NCBI RefSeq assembly: GCF_003003035.1
Contig: NZ_PVTS01000013.1
Location: 62,001-126,000 of the forward strand
Direction: 5' to 3'
Source of the DNA: Marinilabilia salmonicolor
GTDB lineage: Bacteria > Bacteroidota > Bacteroidia > Bacteroidales > Marinilabiliaceae
DNA: 64,000 nt
Below are positions 27,489 through 36,024 of this stretch, piece after piece (the stretch's first letter is position 1; each line of letters opens with the position of its first letter). The notes under the pieces were generated by a model. The model saw only the letters and a program-made list of their open reading frames with translations. It was not told the DNA's origin and ran no database searches. Made by a program: the position numbers and the translations under genes.

Positions 27489-28868
27489 ATGAAAAAACTT
27501 TTTCAAATGCAGATAAATATTCATCGCGTCAGACTTCCTTTTTTGCTTATTCTGATTTTCTCATCATTATTGGCTCAAGGGCAAAAAAATGTGATAGATC
27601 AGGTTGTTGCCGTTGTGGGTGATGAGCCTGTACTCAGGTCAGATATCGAGTTTCAGCATCAGCAGGCTCTAATGGAAGGGGTTGACTTTCCCGGTGATAT
27701 GAAATGTCACATTCTGGAGCAAATGATGGTTCAGAAGCTTCTGTTGGAGCAGGCTAAGATTGACAGTGTGGAGGTGAGTGAGAATCAGGTCCTGATGACG
27801 GTGGATCGTCAAATCAATGAGTTTATCAATCGTGCGGGATCGCGTGAAAAACTTGAGGAGTGGTTGAATAAGTCTATTCTTCGCATTAAGGAAGAGCAGC
27901 GTGAGCTGGTTCGCAATCAAATGCTTACACAGCAGATGAGGTCTCAGATTACCAAAGAAATTAATGTAACTCCAATGGAGATTCGTCGGTTTTTCCGGGA
28001 ATCATCCGAAGACAGTCTTCCACGCATGCCCGCTCAGTTTGAGTACCAAAAAATTGCTATTACACCGAAAATAAGTCAGGAGGAGATTGACAGGGTAAAG
28101 GGGCGTTTGCGTGATTTTCAGCGCCAGGTGCGTGAAGGGCGTGATTTTGCCACACTGGCTGTTTTGTACTCTGAAGATCCCAATAGTGCTGCTCGCGGAG
28201 GTGAACTGGGCCTTACTCCGAGAGCCAATTTGGTTCCTGAGTTCTCGCAGGTGGCTTTCAATTTAAGAGACAAAAATAAAGTTTCCAAGATTGTGGAGAC
28301 TGAGTTTGGTTTCCATATCATGCAATTGGTGGAGCGACAGGGAGACCGTATTAATGTGCGTCACATTTTGCTCAAGCCCAAGCCGTCGGCAGATGCTATT
28401 GAGGAGGCCAAAGAGGTGGCCGATTCTCTGGTTACTTTGATTCGGGCAGACAGCATATCCTTCGAGGATGCAGCTTTGCGATTCTCCATGGATAAAGATA
28501 CACGGGCCAGCGGAGGGACTGTCATTAATCCTCAGAGTCAGTCCACCAAATTTGAACTTCAGCAAATCCCTCCCACGATAGCGCGGGTTATTGAAAATAT
28601 GGATGAAGGTGCTGTATCCAATCCTTTTCTTATGAAAGATCAGCGATTGGGAACCGATCAATATACCATTGTTCGGCTACAGAAAAAGACCCCTCCGCAT
28701 CGTGCCAATATGGTAGATGATTATCAGACTATTAAGCGAATGCTGGAGAACAAAAAACAGGAGGAAACGTTTAACGATTGGATTAAGAGAAAACAGGAGG
28801 AAACTTATATCTCAATTTCCGGTGATTGGAGAAATTGTGATTTTGAATTTGAGGGCTGGATTAAATAG
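27489..28868 (+). CDS. surA: Periplasmic chaperone/peptidylprolyl isomerase SurA
   Basis: SurA escorts unfolded outer-membrane proteins through the periplasm. The 459-residue product has a signal peptide (LLILIFSSLLAQG) and a SurA N domain (VIDQVVAVVGDEPVLRSDIE onward). Two parvulin domains follow. The first has FATLAVLYSEDPNSAARGGELG (about 210-235). The second has VRHILLKPKPSADA and FSMDKDTRASGGTV. The ATG at 27489 is preferred over an upstream TTG at 27459, because the signal peptide then begins MKKLFQ. The stop codon TAG overlaps the edge of MITE-like copy E. Confidence 0.95.
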   Translation: MKKLFQMQINIHRVRLPFLLILIFSSLLAQGQKNVIDQVVAVVGDEPVLRSDIEFQHQQALMEGVDFPGDMKCHILEQMMVQKLLLEQAKIDSVEVSENQVLMTVDRQINEFINRAGSREKLEEWLNKSILRIKEEQRELVRNQMLTQQMRSQITKEINVTPMEIRRFFRESSEDSLPRMPAQFEYQKIAITPKISQEEIDRVKGRLRDFQRQVREGRDFATLAVLYSEDPNSAARGGELGLTPRANLVPEFSQVAFNLRDKNKVSKIVETEFGFHIMQLVERQGDRINVRHILLKPKPSADAIEEAKEVADSLVTLIRADSISFEDAALRFSMDKDTRASGGTVINPQSQSTKFELQQIPPTIARVIENMDEGAVSNPFLMKDQRLGTDQYTIVRLQKKTPPHRANMVDDYQTIKRMLENKKQEETFNDWIKRKQEETYISISGDWRNCDFEFEGWIK

Positions 28869-29030
28869 AGTCCGTCTGCAAAGTCGGGAAAAATGGTAAT
28901 TTGAGTTGTGTCGGTTCAGAAAGTTGCGTTTGCAAGGCTTGGCATTCCCGAAAATGCGGAGTTTACCTGAGTAAATGAGTACTTTTCGGGAATGGGGTAA
29001 CGAAGCAAAGGTGACTTTATGGACAGATAC
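28868..29030 (+). repeat. MITE-like element, family 1, copy E
   Basis: The 163-bp element belongs to the interior type of copies A and F (TTTACCTGAGTAAATGAGTACTTT palindrome, split across 28968-28993). Its ends are decayed (GAGTCCGTCTGCAAA and TTTATGGACAGATAC). Its first base is the last base of the surA stop codon, and the following lipoprotein gene begins 17 bases after its right end. Confidence 0.7.
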
Positions 29031-29047
29031 AAAATAGGCTGGCAATT

Positions 29048-30001
29048 ATGAGGCAGGTAACATTGATTTGGGGTGGTGTGGTTTTTATGATGCTTTTGCT
29101 GATGAGCGGATGCGTCAGGGAAGCGTATAACATCTCCTGGAAAGGTGTTGTGGTAGATGAAACGACAGGAAAACCTGTGAAACATGCGCGTATTCTTGCC
29201 TCATCTTCCTATCAGGCTAATATTGACGAAACGGAAGCTCTGAAAAACTATACGCTGAGTGATGAGTATGGTCGGTTTCGGATGTCATTTCGTCGCGGAT
29301 TTGGAATTACAGTGCGGACCAGCGCTTCCGGATTTCTGAGTGGCCTCGATTACAAAGTTGTTAAAAAACCCGATATCAGTGACACTATTTTTTTGTCACC
29401 TTATCCGTTCAATGCCAGTCTGGTCGTTAGGAAAATGGATGAGGGGGCTTTTTCGGCTTCCATTCCATTTATTCGAGATAAGCATATTGTTGCAGGAAGC
29501 GGATCGGATGCAGGCAGTTTAATGAAGTGGGGCTTCGATTTTTTGGAAGGCACCAATACATTGAATCTCGACAGCGCTGATATATGGATTGAAGTAAATC
29601 CGAAAAACGGGAAGATGGTTTTGAATGCCTCGCCTAAAGGAGGTGTTTTCCCTGTTTTGCAGACAGAAAACAGTGACTTTATAACCAGTGTTACCAAGGC
29701 TCCCGAATCGGGATATCTGAAGAGTTACGTGTTGACAGGGGAAGAAGCCGGTTTTTTTGTGCTTTGCCGAAACGGGGTAAATGTGGCTAAGATGATTCCC
29801 GAAGATAAAATATGTATTCTCTCCTATGAGCAGCCGGATGGAAGTAAGGTTAAGGAGACAGGAATTCGTTTCGATTATTTGTTCCAGCCTGATTTGCAAA
29901 ACCGTTTTTATTTTCCGGTTTCGGCATCTGCTGAAATGAGTGGACTTCCGGAGGATAGAAGTCCCGTTGATCTTGAATTTCAGGAATCAGGTTTGGACTA
30001 A
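29048..30001 (+). CDS. Lipoprotein with carboxypeptidase-regulatory-like domain
   Basis: This is a 317-residue lipoprotein (lipobox LMSGC, Cys22). Residues about 30-115 form a transthyretin-like carboxypeptidase regulatory domain (WKGVVVDETTGKPVKHARILASS and the DEYGRFRMSF turn, both seen as separate segments). The rest is beta-rich with no recognised domain. The function is unknown. An envelope role fits its neighbours: surA upstream and an OstA-like gene 157 bases downstream. The spacing to surA is filled by MITE copy E. Confidence 0.78.
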   Translation: MRQVTLIWGGVVFMMLLLMSGCVREAYNISWKGVVVDETTGKPVKHARILASSSYQANIDETEALKNYTLSDEYGRFRMSFRRGFGITVRTSASGFLSGLDYKVVKKPDISDTIFLSPYPFNASLVVRKMDEGAFSASIPFIRDKHIVAGSGSDAGSLMKWGFDFLEGTNTLNLDSADIWIEVNPKNGKMVLNASPKGGVFPVLQTENSDFITSVTKAPESGYLKSYVLTGEEAGFFVLCRNGVNVAKMIPEDKICILSYEQPDGSKVKETGIRFDYLFQPDLQNRFYFPVSASAEMSGLPEDRSPVDLEFQESGLD

Positions 30002-30083
30002 TGGGAGTCGGCGGTTAGGCTTTAGGGGAATTAGACGAAATGTGCAGTTTTTTTCTGGAATATAGGCATAAGTTTCTGTATGT

Positions 30084-30158
30084 GATAGCGAAGCGGTTCT
30101 GTTTTTTCTTGAGTTTTTTAAGTGGTTTTTTATCAGTTGGTTACGAAGTTTTAAACGA
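30084..30158 (+). promoter_or_regulatory. Shared leader module directly before the OstA-like gene
   Basis: This 75-bp stretch, from GATAGCGAAGCGGTT to TTTTAAACGA, ends exactly at the start codon. A close relative occupies the same position before the BtuG-like gene (53599-53672), and a third, cut by the window edge, starts at 63938. The common core is TTTTTATCAG, then TTA, then TTTTAAACGAATGA. Confidence 0.6.
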
Positions 30159-31739
30159 ATGAATTTTACCAAAATATTTTTTATATTCATTTTTGTCTTT
30201 ATCAGCATTCAGGAAGTCTTTCCCCAGGAGAGTCAGCGGGGAAACGGGACTATTTTAATTGAGTATGCAGATGTTTTGGAGGGGGCTGAAAAACGGTTGG
30301 GTAAAAATGTTCAGGCTCTTAAAGGAAATGTGAAAATGCGGCACCACAATACACGAATGTTCTGTGACAGTGCCATTATTTTTCGAGATTCCAATAAAGT
30401 TGAAGCTTTCGGGTCTATTCATATCATTCAGAATGATACCATTGATCTTTATGGAGATAAACTTTATTACGATGGTGATGAGGAGGTAGCGAAAGTTCGC
30501 GATAACGTTCGTTTGGTAAACCGAAATGTGGTTCTGACTACCAATCATCTGGATTACGACCGGCGTGACGATGTGGCCTATTATTTTAACGGAGGCCGCA
30601 TTGTTGATGAAAGCAATGAGTTGGTCAGCAGACTCGGATTTTATTATCCACGCATTGGGGAAGTAAATTTTAAAGATAGTGTTGTGCTGACCAATCCGGA
30701 TTATCTGATGTACAGTGACACCCTGAAATATTTTACCAGGACGGAGGTAGTGGAGATTCTGGGGCCTACCGATATTGTCAGTGATCAGAATACCATTTAT
30801 TCCGAGTTGGGTTTTTATGATACTAAAAAGGATGAGGCCCGTCTTTTGAAGAATAATTACATAGATGGGGGGGAGCAAACTTTACGGGGTGATACCATCT
30901 ATTATGACCGAAAAAACGGGCTTGGGGAGGTTTTTTCCTCTATGGAGCTGGAGGATACTGCCAACAATGTTATAATAACCGGGAATTACGGTTTCTACAA
31001 TGAGCTAAGTGAGCGTGCCATGGCCACCCGGCGTGCTGTACTTAAGCAGGTTTATGGTGCAGACACCCTTTTTCTTCATGCCGACACCCTTCGCGCCGAT
31101 CCGGTGGAGGATGATCCTGAGAATAAAATTGTCCGGGCATTTCATCATGTGCAATTTTACAGGACTGATTTACAGGGACGCTGTGATTCCATGGTGTACG
31201 ATTTTCGGGACAGTACCAATACCTTTTACCACGATCCGGTTATTTGGGCTCAGGGGAATCAAATGACTGCCGGAACCATTAAGCTGTTCACCAAAGAACG
31301 TGCCCTCTATAAAGCAGAGATGATTGACAACGCCTTTTTGATAGCTCCCGAGGATACCATGCATTACAATCAGATCAAAGGTAAGTTGATGACGGGCTAT
31401 TTTAGAGAAAATCAGTTGTATAAGATTGATGTCGATGGAAACGGTCAGACGGTCTATTATCCTAAAGACCGGGAGTATGTGATAGGGGTCAACCGGGCTG
31501 AGAGCAGCAATCTTACTATTTTTCTGGAAGATCGGAAGGTGAATACCATTGTTTTGCGAACTCAGCCGTCAGGAAATATGAATCCTCCTTTGGTTTTAGC
31601 TCCCGAGGATACCAAACTTGATGGTTTTGTCTGGCTCGAAGAGTATCGGCCCAAAAGCTATGAATCCATCTTTAACTTCCGGAAAATGGAGGTGGATGTT
31701 AAGCGTGCTGATTACAGCGGATATCAATTTGACCAGTAA
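30159..31739 (+). CDS. OstA-like (LptA/LptD N-domain) envelope protein
   Basis: This is a 526-residue secreted protein (signal peptide to about VFPQES) built of repeated beta-jellyroll strands of the OstA/LptA type. Examples are VQALKGNVKMRHHNTRMFCDSA, VEAFGSIHIIQNDTIDLYGDKL and the AKVRDNVRLVNRNVVLTTNHL region. Proteins of this fold carry lipopolysaccharide across the periplasm. In Bacteroidota this long OstA-like form is widespread and its exact role is less clear. No C-terminal barrel is present, so it is not LptD itself. It is last in the surA-lipoprotein-OstA group, followed by a terminator. Confidence 0.88.
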   Translation: MNFTKIFFIFIFVFISIQEVFPQESQRGNGTILIEYADVLEGAEKRLGKNVQALKGNVKMRHHNTRMFCDSAIIFRDSNKVEAFGSIHIIQNDTIDLYGDKLYYDGDEEVAKVRDNVRLVNRNVVLTTNHLDYDRRDDVAYYFNGGRIVDESNELVSRLGFYYPRIGEVNFKDSVVLTNPDYLMYSDTLKYFTRTEVVEILGPTDIVSDQNTIYSELGFYDTKKDEARLLKNNYIDGGEQTLRGDTIYYDRKNGLGEVFSSMELEDTANNVIITGNYGFYNELSERAMATRRAVLKQVYGADTLFLHADTLRADPVEDDPENKIVRAFHHVQFYRTDLQGRCDSMVYDFRDSTNTFYHDPVIWAQGNQMTAGTIKLFTKERALYKAEMIDNAFLIAPEDTMHYNQIKGKLMTGYFRENQLYKIDVDGNGQTVYYPKDREYVIGVNRAESSNLTIFLEDRKVNTIVLRTQPSGNMNPPLVLAPEDTKLDGFVWLEEYRPKSYESIFNFRKMEVDVKRADYSGYQFDQ

Positions 31740-31796
31740 TGCCGGTAAAAAAATGGCCTGTCATTGTTGTTGTAACAATTCAGGCCACCTGATATT

Positions 31797-31833
31797 GCAA
31801 GGGGTTCTATTGGAACCCCTTGTTTGTTTTTTA
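31797..31833 (+). terminator. Intrinsic terminator of the OstA-like gene
   Basis: The stem GCAAGGGGTTC/GAACCCCTTG with a TATTG loop is followed by TTTGTTTTTT. A second hairpin, TGGCCTG...CAGGCCA, lies just before it at 31754-31788. Both separate this gene from the convergent DUF2795 gene. Confidence 0.8.
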
Positions 31834-31851
31834 CACCTTCAGTTGCGGTAT

Positions 31852-32073
31852 TTAGTATTCATCTTCATTAAAGAAGAAGTCATCTTTGCTCGGATAATCC
31901 GGCCAGATATCTTCAATACTTTCATACACTTCACCTTCATCTTCAATTTCCTGAAGGTTTTCAATTACTTCAAGCGGCGCACCCGACCGGATGGCAAAGT
32001 CAATCAACTCATCTTTAGTGGCAGGCCACGGAGCATCCTCAAGTTTAGAAGCTAATTCAAGAGTCCAATACAT
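31852..32073 (-). CDS. DUF2795 family small protein
   Basis: This is a 73-residue acidic cytoplasmic protein matching the DUF2795 pattern: MYWTLELASKLEDAPWPATKDELIDFAIRSGAP over residues 1-33, then VIENLQEI. The aromatic-Pro start and the KDELI(D)YA-like helix are typical. The function is unknown; a small nucleic-acid or protein-binding helix bundle is possible. The C-terminus is strongly acidic (DDFFFNEDEY). It lies downstream of the adenosyltransferase gene on the same strand, with an 81-base gap. Confidence 0.85.
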   Translation of the reverse strand: MYWTLELASKLEDAPWPATKDELIDFAIRSGAPLEVIENLQEIEDEGEVYESIEDIWPDYPSKDDFFFNEDEY

Positions 32074-32154
32074 ATCGTTAACAGTTTAACTCTTAATAAT
32101 ATTTTGTTTTTTACTATTGCTGATTTTCTGCGAAATTAGAAAAAAAAAACAATC

Positions 32155-32715
32155 TTACAACTTTGGACTCCATGGAATTTCATTATTCTCGTAAAAATTG
32201 GATAAATATCTGGATAACACGAAGAAATAATCCGATAATCTGTTGAGATACCTTATGACCCATGTGGCTACCTCTGTCTTTTCCGCCATTTCATTGACTC
32301 TTCTTTCGGCTCTTCGACAGACGGTTCGTGCAATGTGTGCGTATGTTGCCGCCGGATGGCCTCCGGGAAGAATAAAATTTTTCAGCGGGGGAAGTGTCTC
32401 CTCCATTTTATCCATTTCTGTTTCCAGTAAGGTGATTTCAGCTTCGTCGGAGTTCAATCTGGATCTTAAATCCGATACGGCATCATCGGTGGCGAGGTAG
32501 GCGCCAATCATAAACAACTGATCCTGAATGTGTAGTATGACGTTGTTGATGGATTCTTCATTGGGCCAGGAGCGAATCATCCCGATGTTTGCATTGAGTT
32601 CATCCACCGTGCCGTATGCTTCCAGTCGGTAATGGTGTTTGTCCACTCGTGTTCCCCCAATCAAACTTGTCTTTCCTTTGTCTCCTGTTTTGGTATATAC
32701 CTGACTTTTTGCCAT
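32155..32715 (-). CDS. pduO: PduO-type cob(I)alamin adenosyltransferase
   Basis: The enzyme transfers the adenosyl group of ATP to cob(I)alamin, forming coenzyme B12. The 186-residue product carries the PduO-type motifs: VYTKTGDKGKTSLIGG (ATP-binding N-terminus), AYGTVDELNANIG, and FILPGGHPAAxxxHIARTVCRRAERR. The C-terminal helix RYLNRLSDYFFVLSRY is also conserved. It is separate from the B12 uptake genes at 51-55 kb, but completes the same pathway. A TATCTTTG promoter box lies 31 bases upstream of the start. Confidence 0.96.
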   Translation of the reverse strand: MAKSQVYTKTGDKGKTSLIGGTRVDKHHYRLEAYGTVDELNANIGMIRSWPNEESINNVILHIQDQLFMIGAYLATDDAVSDLRSRLNSDEAEITLLETEMDKMEETLPPLKNFILPGGHPAATYAHIARTVCRRAERRVNEMAEKTEVATWVIRYLNRLSDYFFVLSRYLSNFYENNEIPWSPKL

Positions 32716-32745
32716 TCGTTAATTGTTTTTGGTTTTGTAGGGTAA

Positions 32746-32753
32746 CAAAGATA
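32746..32753 (-). promoter_or_regulatory. -7 promoter box of the adenosyltransferase gene
   Basis: The minus strand reads TATCTTTG, an exact TAnnTTTG match, 31 bases before the ATG. Confidence 0.5.
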
Positions 32754-32798
32754 GGTCGATAAGGATTATTTCAATGGAGATTTTAACCTTATTTAGAA

Positions 32799-32984
32799 GT
32801 GTTTGTCCATAAAGTGCCATTTACTGCGTTACGCTTGCCCGAAAATTACTCATTTACTCAAGTAAACTGCGAATTTTCGGGCTTCGCAAGCCCCCGAAGA
32901 AAAATCGGGGCAGGCTTTGTAACTGGCACTTTCTTGACAAACACATGACCAGAAATAAATTTTGCTTAGTTTATGGACAGGCAC
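32799..32984 (-). repeat. MITE-like element, family 1, copy F (inverted)
   Basis: The 186-bp element lies in reverse orientation. On the minus strand it starts GTGCCTGTCCATAAAC and ends TTTATGGACAAACAC. The interior is of the A/E type, with a palindrome GAAAATTACTCATTTACTCA and its inverse, plus an extra stretch containing CCCCGATTTTTCTTCGGGGG. TA is present at one edge only. It lies 7 bases from the family 2 element. Confidence 0.75.
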
Positions 32985-32991
32985 TATTTAG

Positions 32992-33165
32992 CCTGCTTTA
33001 TTCATGAATTATCGTTATGAGATGTTCAAATATCAAGAAATACAATCACCCGCAGATAAAATGGATGCAGGAAATAATGGATTATTTTCAAATCCATTTT
33101 ATTGAGGACGGTTGGATTTTGCAGATATTTGGACATCGGAATAGATTATTTGTGAATAATGCAGG
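32992..33165 (+). repeat. 174-bp full-length palindromic element, family 2, copy 2
   Basis: The ends are CCTGCTTTATTCAT and GTGAATAATGCAGG. The core is GGAAATAATGGATTATTTTC, with flanking arms AAATGGA and TCCATTT. The arms GATGTTCAAATATC and GATATTTGGACATC also pair. Compared with copy 1, several base pairs are changed on both sides together. It sits in the gap 32716-33613, upstream of the cellobiose locus. Confidence 0.75.
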
Positions 33166-33470
33166 TTAGTTTCGATCCTAAAAGTTTCATCTACGAATAG
33201 TGTTTCTCAAAATCCTCTTCTGCCTTCTGCCTTTTATTTTCTTCAATGCAGAGACGCTTTGTTATTTAGAATGAATATAAATTGCATTCTTTTTCAAAGT
33301 CGGCTATTCACTGGAGGCAAGAATTATCAATACATCTAAGTGTTGAAGTTACAATAAATATATTTTAAGGAATTAAAATACTTTTTTCTTCTTTGCAGTT
33401 AACGGATTCCTTTTTAATTTAGCGAAGCAAAATCAAAGTGTTTTTTCAACACTAAACAGGATGGTTCTTT

Positions 33471-33537
33471 GATGAAACGAGCATGGCAACGATTGCCTCA
33501 AAAGAGAATGTAAACAATCGACCATGCGATTTCCATC
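33471..33537 (+). repeat. Family 3 hairpin (GATGAAACGAG type), copy 1
   Basis: The 67-bp hairpin starts GATGAAACGAGCATGG and ends CCATGCGATTTCCATC. The inner arms CGATTG/CAATCG pair around a CTCAAAAGAGAATGTAAA loop. It is closely similar to the copy at 63780-63846. It lies about 75 bases before the NrtR-like gene. The rest of 33166-33613 is AT-rich leader with no gene. Confidence 0.6.
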
Positions 33538-33613
33538 AGACCAATAACTTAGATAAATTATTTACTGATGAAATTACTAATATTTTTTTAATTCTAAAAT
33601 GGTTCGGTAAAAC

Positions 33614-34354
33614 ATGATGAAAAAGGTGCTAAATAATACGATATCCGTTGACTGCGTAATATTCGGTTTTGATTTTGAGAAACTCAATGTTTTATTGGTG
33701 GACCGTGTTTTGGTGGATGAAAAAACAGGGAAAGAGTTGTTTTCTGATCTTACATTGACGGGTAATCACATTTTTGAAGATGAAAGTCTTGAGGATGCTG
33801 CTGCCCGGATCCTTTTTGATCTTACCGGCCTCGAGAATATCTACCTGAAACAGTTTGGTGCATTTGGAGATACCGAACGATTACTAAAGCCTAATGATCA
33901 GGCATGGCTCAGAGCCAGTGGAAGAGATCCGCACAGTCGAATTTTGTCGGTGGGGTACTATTCACTCCTTGCCACCGAAAAGGTGACCCTGAAGTGGAAA
34001 GGCCGAAACGTAAAATGGTATCCGGTGGCTGAAGTGACCGATCTGGCTTTTGATCATTACACCATTTTGCAATCTGCCTTGCAAGCCCTGCGCAGAGAAT
34101 TGCTTTATGAGCCTATCGGGTTTGAACTGTTGCCCGAAAAGTTTACCCTTTCACAATTACAAAAATTGTATGAGGTGGTGCTGGGAGTTGAGTTGGATAA
34201 GCGGAATTTCCGAAAAAAAATAGCACGCATGAAGTACCTCATACCTTTGGATGAAAAACAAAAAGGGGTGGCCCATAAACCTGCACGCTTGTACATGTTC
34301 AGTCGGGAAGTTTATGAAAAGACCCGGAAAGAAGTTTTTGATTTTAATATTTAA
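33614..34354 (+). CDS. NrtR-like Nudix-domain transcriptional regulator
   Basis: This is a 246-residue protein with an N-terminal Nudix fold (about 8-150) and a C-terminal winged helix (about 165-240, including FTLSQLQKLYEVVLG and DKRNFRKKIARM). The Nudix box is degenerate: the region GNHIFEDESLEDAAARILFDLTGL lacks the REUxEE glutamates that bind metal. It is therefore expected to sense a ligand and not hydrolyse nucleotides, as in NrtR and sugar-responsive relatives. It begins the cellobiose locus and ends 9 bases before the symporter gene, so it most likely controls this operon (inference). Confidence 0.9.
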   Translation: MMKKVLNNTISVDCVIFGFDFEKLNVLLVDRVLVDEKTGKELFSDLTLTGNHIFEDESLEDAAARILFDLTGLENIYLKQFGAFGDTERLLKPNDQAWLRASGRDPHSRILSVGYYSLLATEKVTLKWKGRNVKWYPVAEVTDLAFDHYTILQSALQALRRELLYEPIGFELLPEKFTLSQLQKLYEVVLGVELDKRNFRKKIARMKYLIPLDEKQKGVAHKPARLYMFSREVYEKTRKEVFDFNI

Positions 34355-34363
34355 CAGGAACCC

Positions 34364-35977
34364 ATGTCCAATATCATTCAGAAATTAAGTTTTAAAGAGA
34401 AAGTTGGTTATGCCCTGGGAGATGCTGCAGCCAATATAGCTTGGAGAGGGGTGGCCACTTTTCTGATTGTTTTTTATACCGATGTTTTCGGGCTTAATCC
34501 CGCGGCTGTTGGTTTGTTGATGTTGATTGCCCGTTCCAGCGACGGCATCAGTGATGTGTTGATGGGAATTGTGGGTGACCGCACCAACTCGAAATACGGA
34601 AAGTTCCGGCCCTGGATTCTCTGGACAGCAGTTCCCCTGGGAGTCATTCTTTCTATGTTGTTTACCACCCCTGATCTAAGTGATACCGGCAAAATCGTTT
34701 ATGCCTATTCTACCTATATCTTATTTACCCTCATTTATACCGCCAATAATGTTCCTTACGGGGCGCTGATGGCGGTGATGACCGGCGATGACAAGGAACG
34801 CACCAGTATCGGGTCTTATCGCATGGTGGGAGCTTTTGCCGGAGGGATGCTGGTTCAGGGAGCACTGCTGCTGTTGGTTGCACACTTTGGAAATATCAAC
34901 CCGTCCATCGAAGTAGCGCAAATCGAGAATCAGAAGTATGAAGTGGTTGTTTCCACCCCTGAGAATGTGGAAAACGTAAACATCAAAACTGAAGACGGAG
35001 TGGCGCTTTTTAGCTGGGCGGATGCAACACTGGCGGATAGTTCAAATATTCCTACCAAAGGAAAAAGTTTCTCAATGGAGGCCAACAAAGATTACGCGTT
35101 TATTGTGGAAGGAGAACCGGAATTGGAAGCCGCCAAAATTCGCATTGTTGATCAGAAACAGGGATACAGCAAGTCTATTTTTCTGATGTCCATTGTGCTG
35201 GTGATTTCATTGTTCATCACTTTTGCAGCTACCAAAGAGCGAGTGCTTCCCCCAAAAACTCAGGAGACTAATCTGTTGAAGGATCTGAAGGATCTGGTAA
35301 AAAATAAGCCCTGGCTGATTCTTTTGATAATTGGCTTGTTGTTTAATGTTTACAATTCCATAAAACAAGGAATCACAGTCATTTATTTCACCCATTATCT
35401 GCACGATCAGTTGCTGGCAGGGTCTTATATGGTGATGCTGATGATTGCTTCCATTCTTGGAGCCATGGCAACTTCGCCACTTGGACGCCGACTGGGTAAA
35501 AGAAAACTGTTTATCTATGCCCTGCTGTTTTCGGGTGGTGTGAATGCCCTGATTGCTTTCTGTGATCCGGAAGATACCACCGCCATATTTGCCATCGGTA
35601 TCATATCTGAATTTGGTGCAGCCATATTTCCCACCTTGTTTTTTGCCATGCTGGGTGATGCTGCCGACTATTCTGAATTTAAGAATGGCCGCAGAGCCAC
35701 CGGACTGGTTTATTCGGCCGGATCTTTTGCCACCAAATTTGGAGGTGGTCTGGCAGGTGCCATCATTGGCGCAGTCCTGGCTTTCTTCCATTACGACGGA
35801 CAAAATGCTGTGGCGATTCAGGGGGCAGTGCCGGGTATCATAATGCTGATGAGTTGGATTCCAGCCGTGATTGCAGTTATTGCTGCTGTATTGATGCGAT
35901 TCTATCCGCTTGATCAGGATGCTTTGGATGAAATAACGACAGAACTGAATGCACGAAGAGCTGCCGAACATGCTTAA
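34364..35977 (+). CDS. GPH-family sugar:cation symporter with periplasmic insert
   Basis: This is a 537-residue MFS transporter of the glycoside-pentoside-hexuronide group. The N-terminus KVGYALGDAAANIAWRG and the motifs DRTNSKYGKFRPWILW, YGALMAVMTGD and GDAADYSEFKNGRRATGL are diagnostic. Twelve helices are expected. About 90 extra residues (about 178-268) lie between helices 5 and 6, a loop that should face the periplasm. The insert holds beta-like sequence such as YEVVVSTPENVENVNIKT. Its neighbours, the regulator and cellobiose phosphorylase, indicate cellobiose as substrate (inference). Confidence 0.92.
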   Translation: MSNIIQKLSFKEKVGYALGDAAANIAWRGVATFLIVFYTDVFGLNPAAVGLLMLIARSSDGISDVLMGIVGDRTNSKYGKFRPWILWTAVPLGVILSMLFTTPDLSDTGKIVYAYSTYILFTLIYTANNVPYGALMAVMTGDDKERTSIGSYRMVGAFAGGMLVQGALLLLVAHFGNINPSIEVAQIENQKYEVVVSTPENVENVNIKTEDGVALFSWADATLADSSNIPTKGKSFSMEANKDYAFIVEGEPELEAAKIRIVDQKQGYSKSIFLMSIVLVISLFITFAATKERVLPPKTQETNLLKDLKDLVKNKPWLILLIIGLLFNVYNSIKQGITVIYFTHYLHDQLLAGSYMVMLMIASILGAMATSPLGRRLGKRKLFIYALLFSGGVNALIAFCDPEDTTAIFAIGIISEFGAAIFPTLFFAMLGDAADYSEFKNGRRATGLVYSAGSFATKFGGGLAGAIIGAVLAFFHYDGQNAVAIQGAVPGIIMLMSWIPAVIAVIAAVLMRFYPLDQDALDEITTELNARRAAEHA

Positions 35978-36024
35978 CAAAAACACATTAACTATTAGAT
36001 ACTATATATTTTACGAAGAACATT

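Noticed and set aside
30159-31739. OstA-like gene considered as LptD
   Set aside because: The product has 526 residues and no C-terminal beta-barrel, so it can only be the OstA-like relative.
32716-33613. Possibility that the 900-bp gap hides a degraded gene
   Set aside because: It is accounted for by MITE copy F, the family 2 element, a family 3 hairpin and AT-rich leader. No frame with recognisable protein similarity was seen.
35207-35986. Long minus-strand open frame (259 codons) opposite the GPH symporter
   Set aside because: It is antisense to a clear transporter gene, and its translation has no recognisable domain and a biased His/Gln/Ser composition typical of shadow frames.
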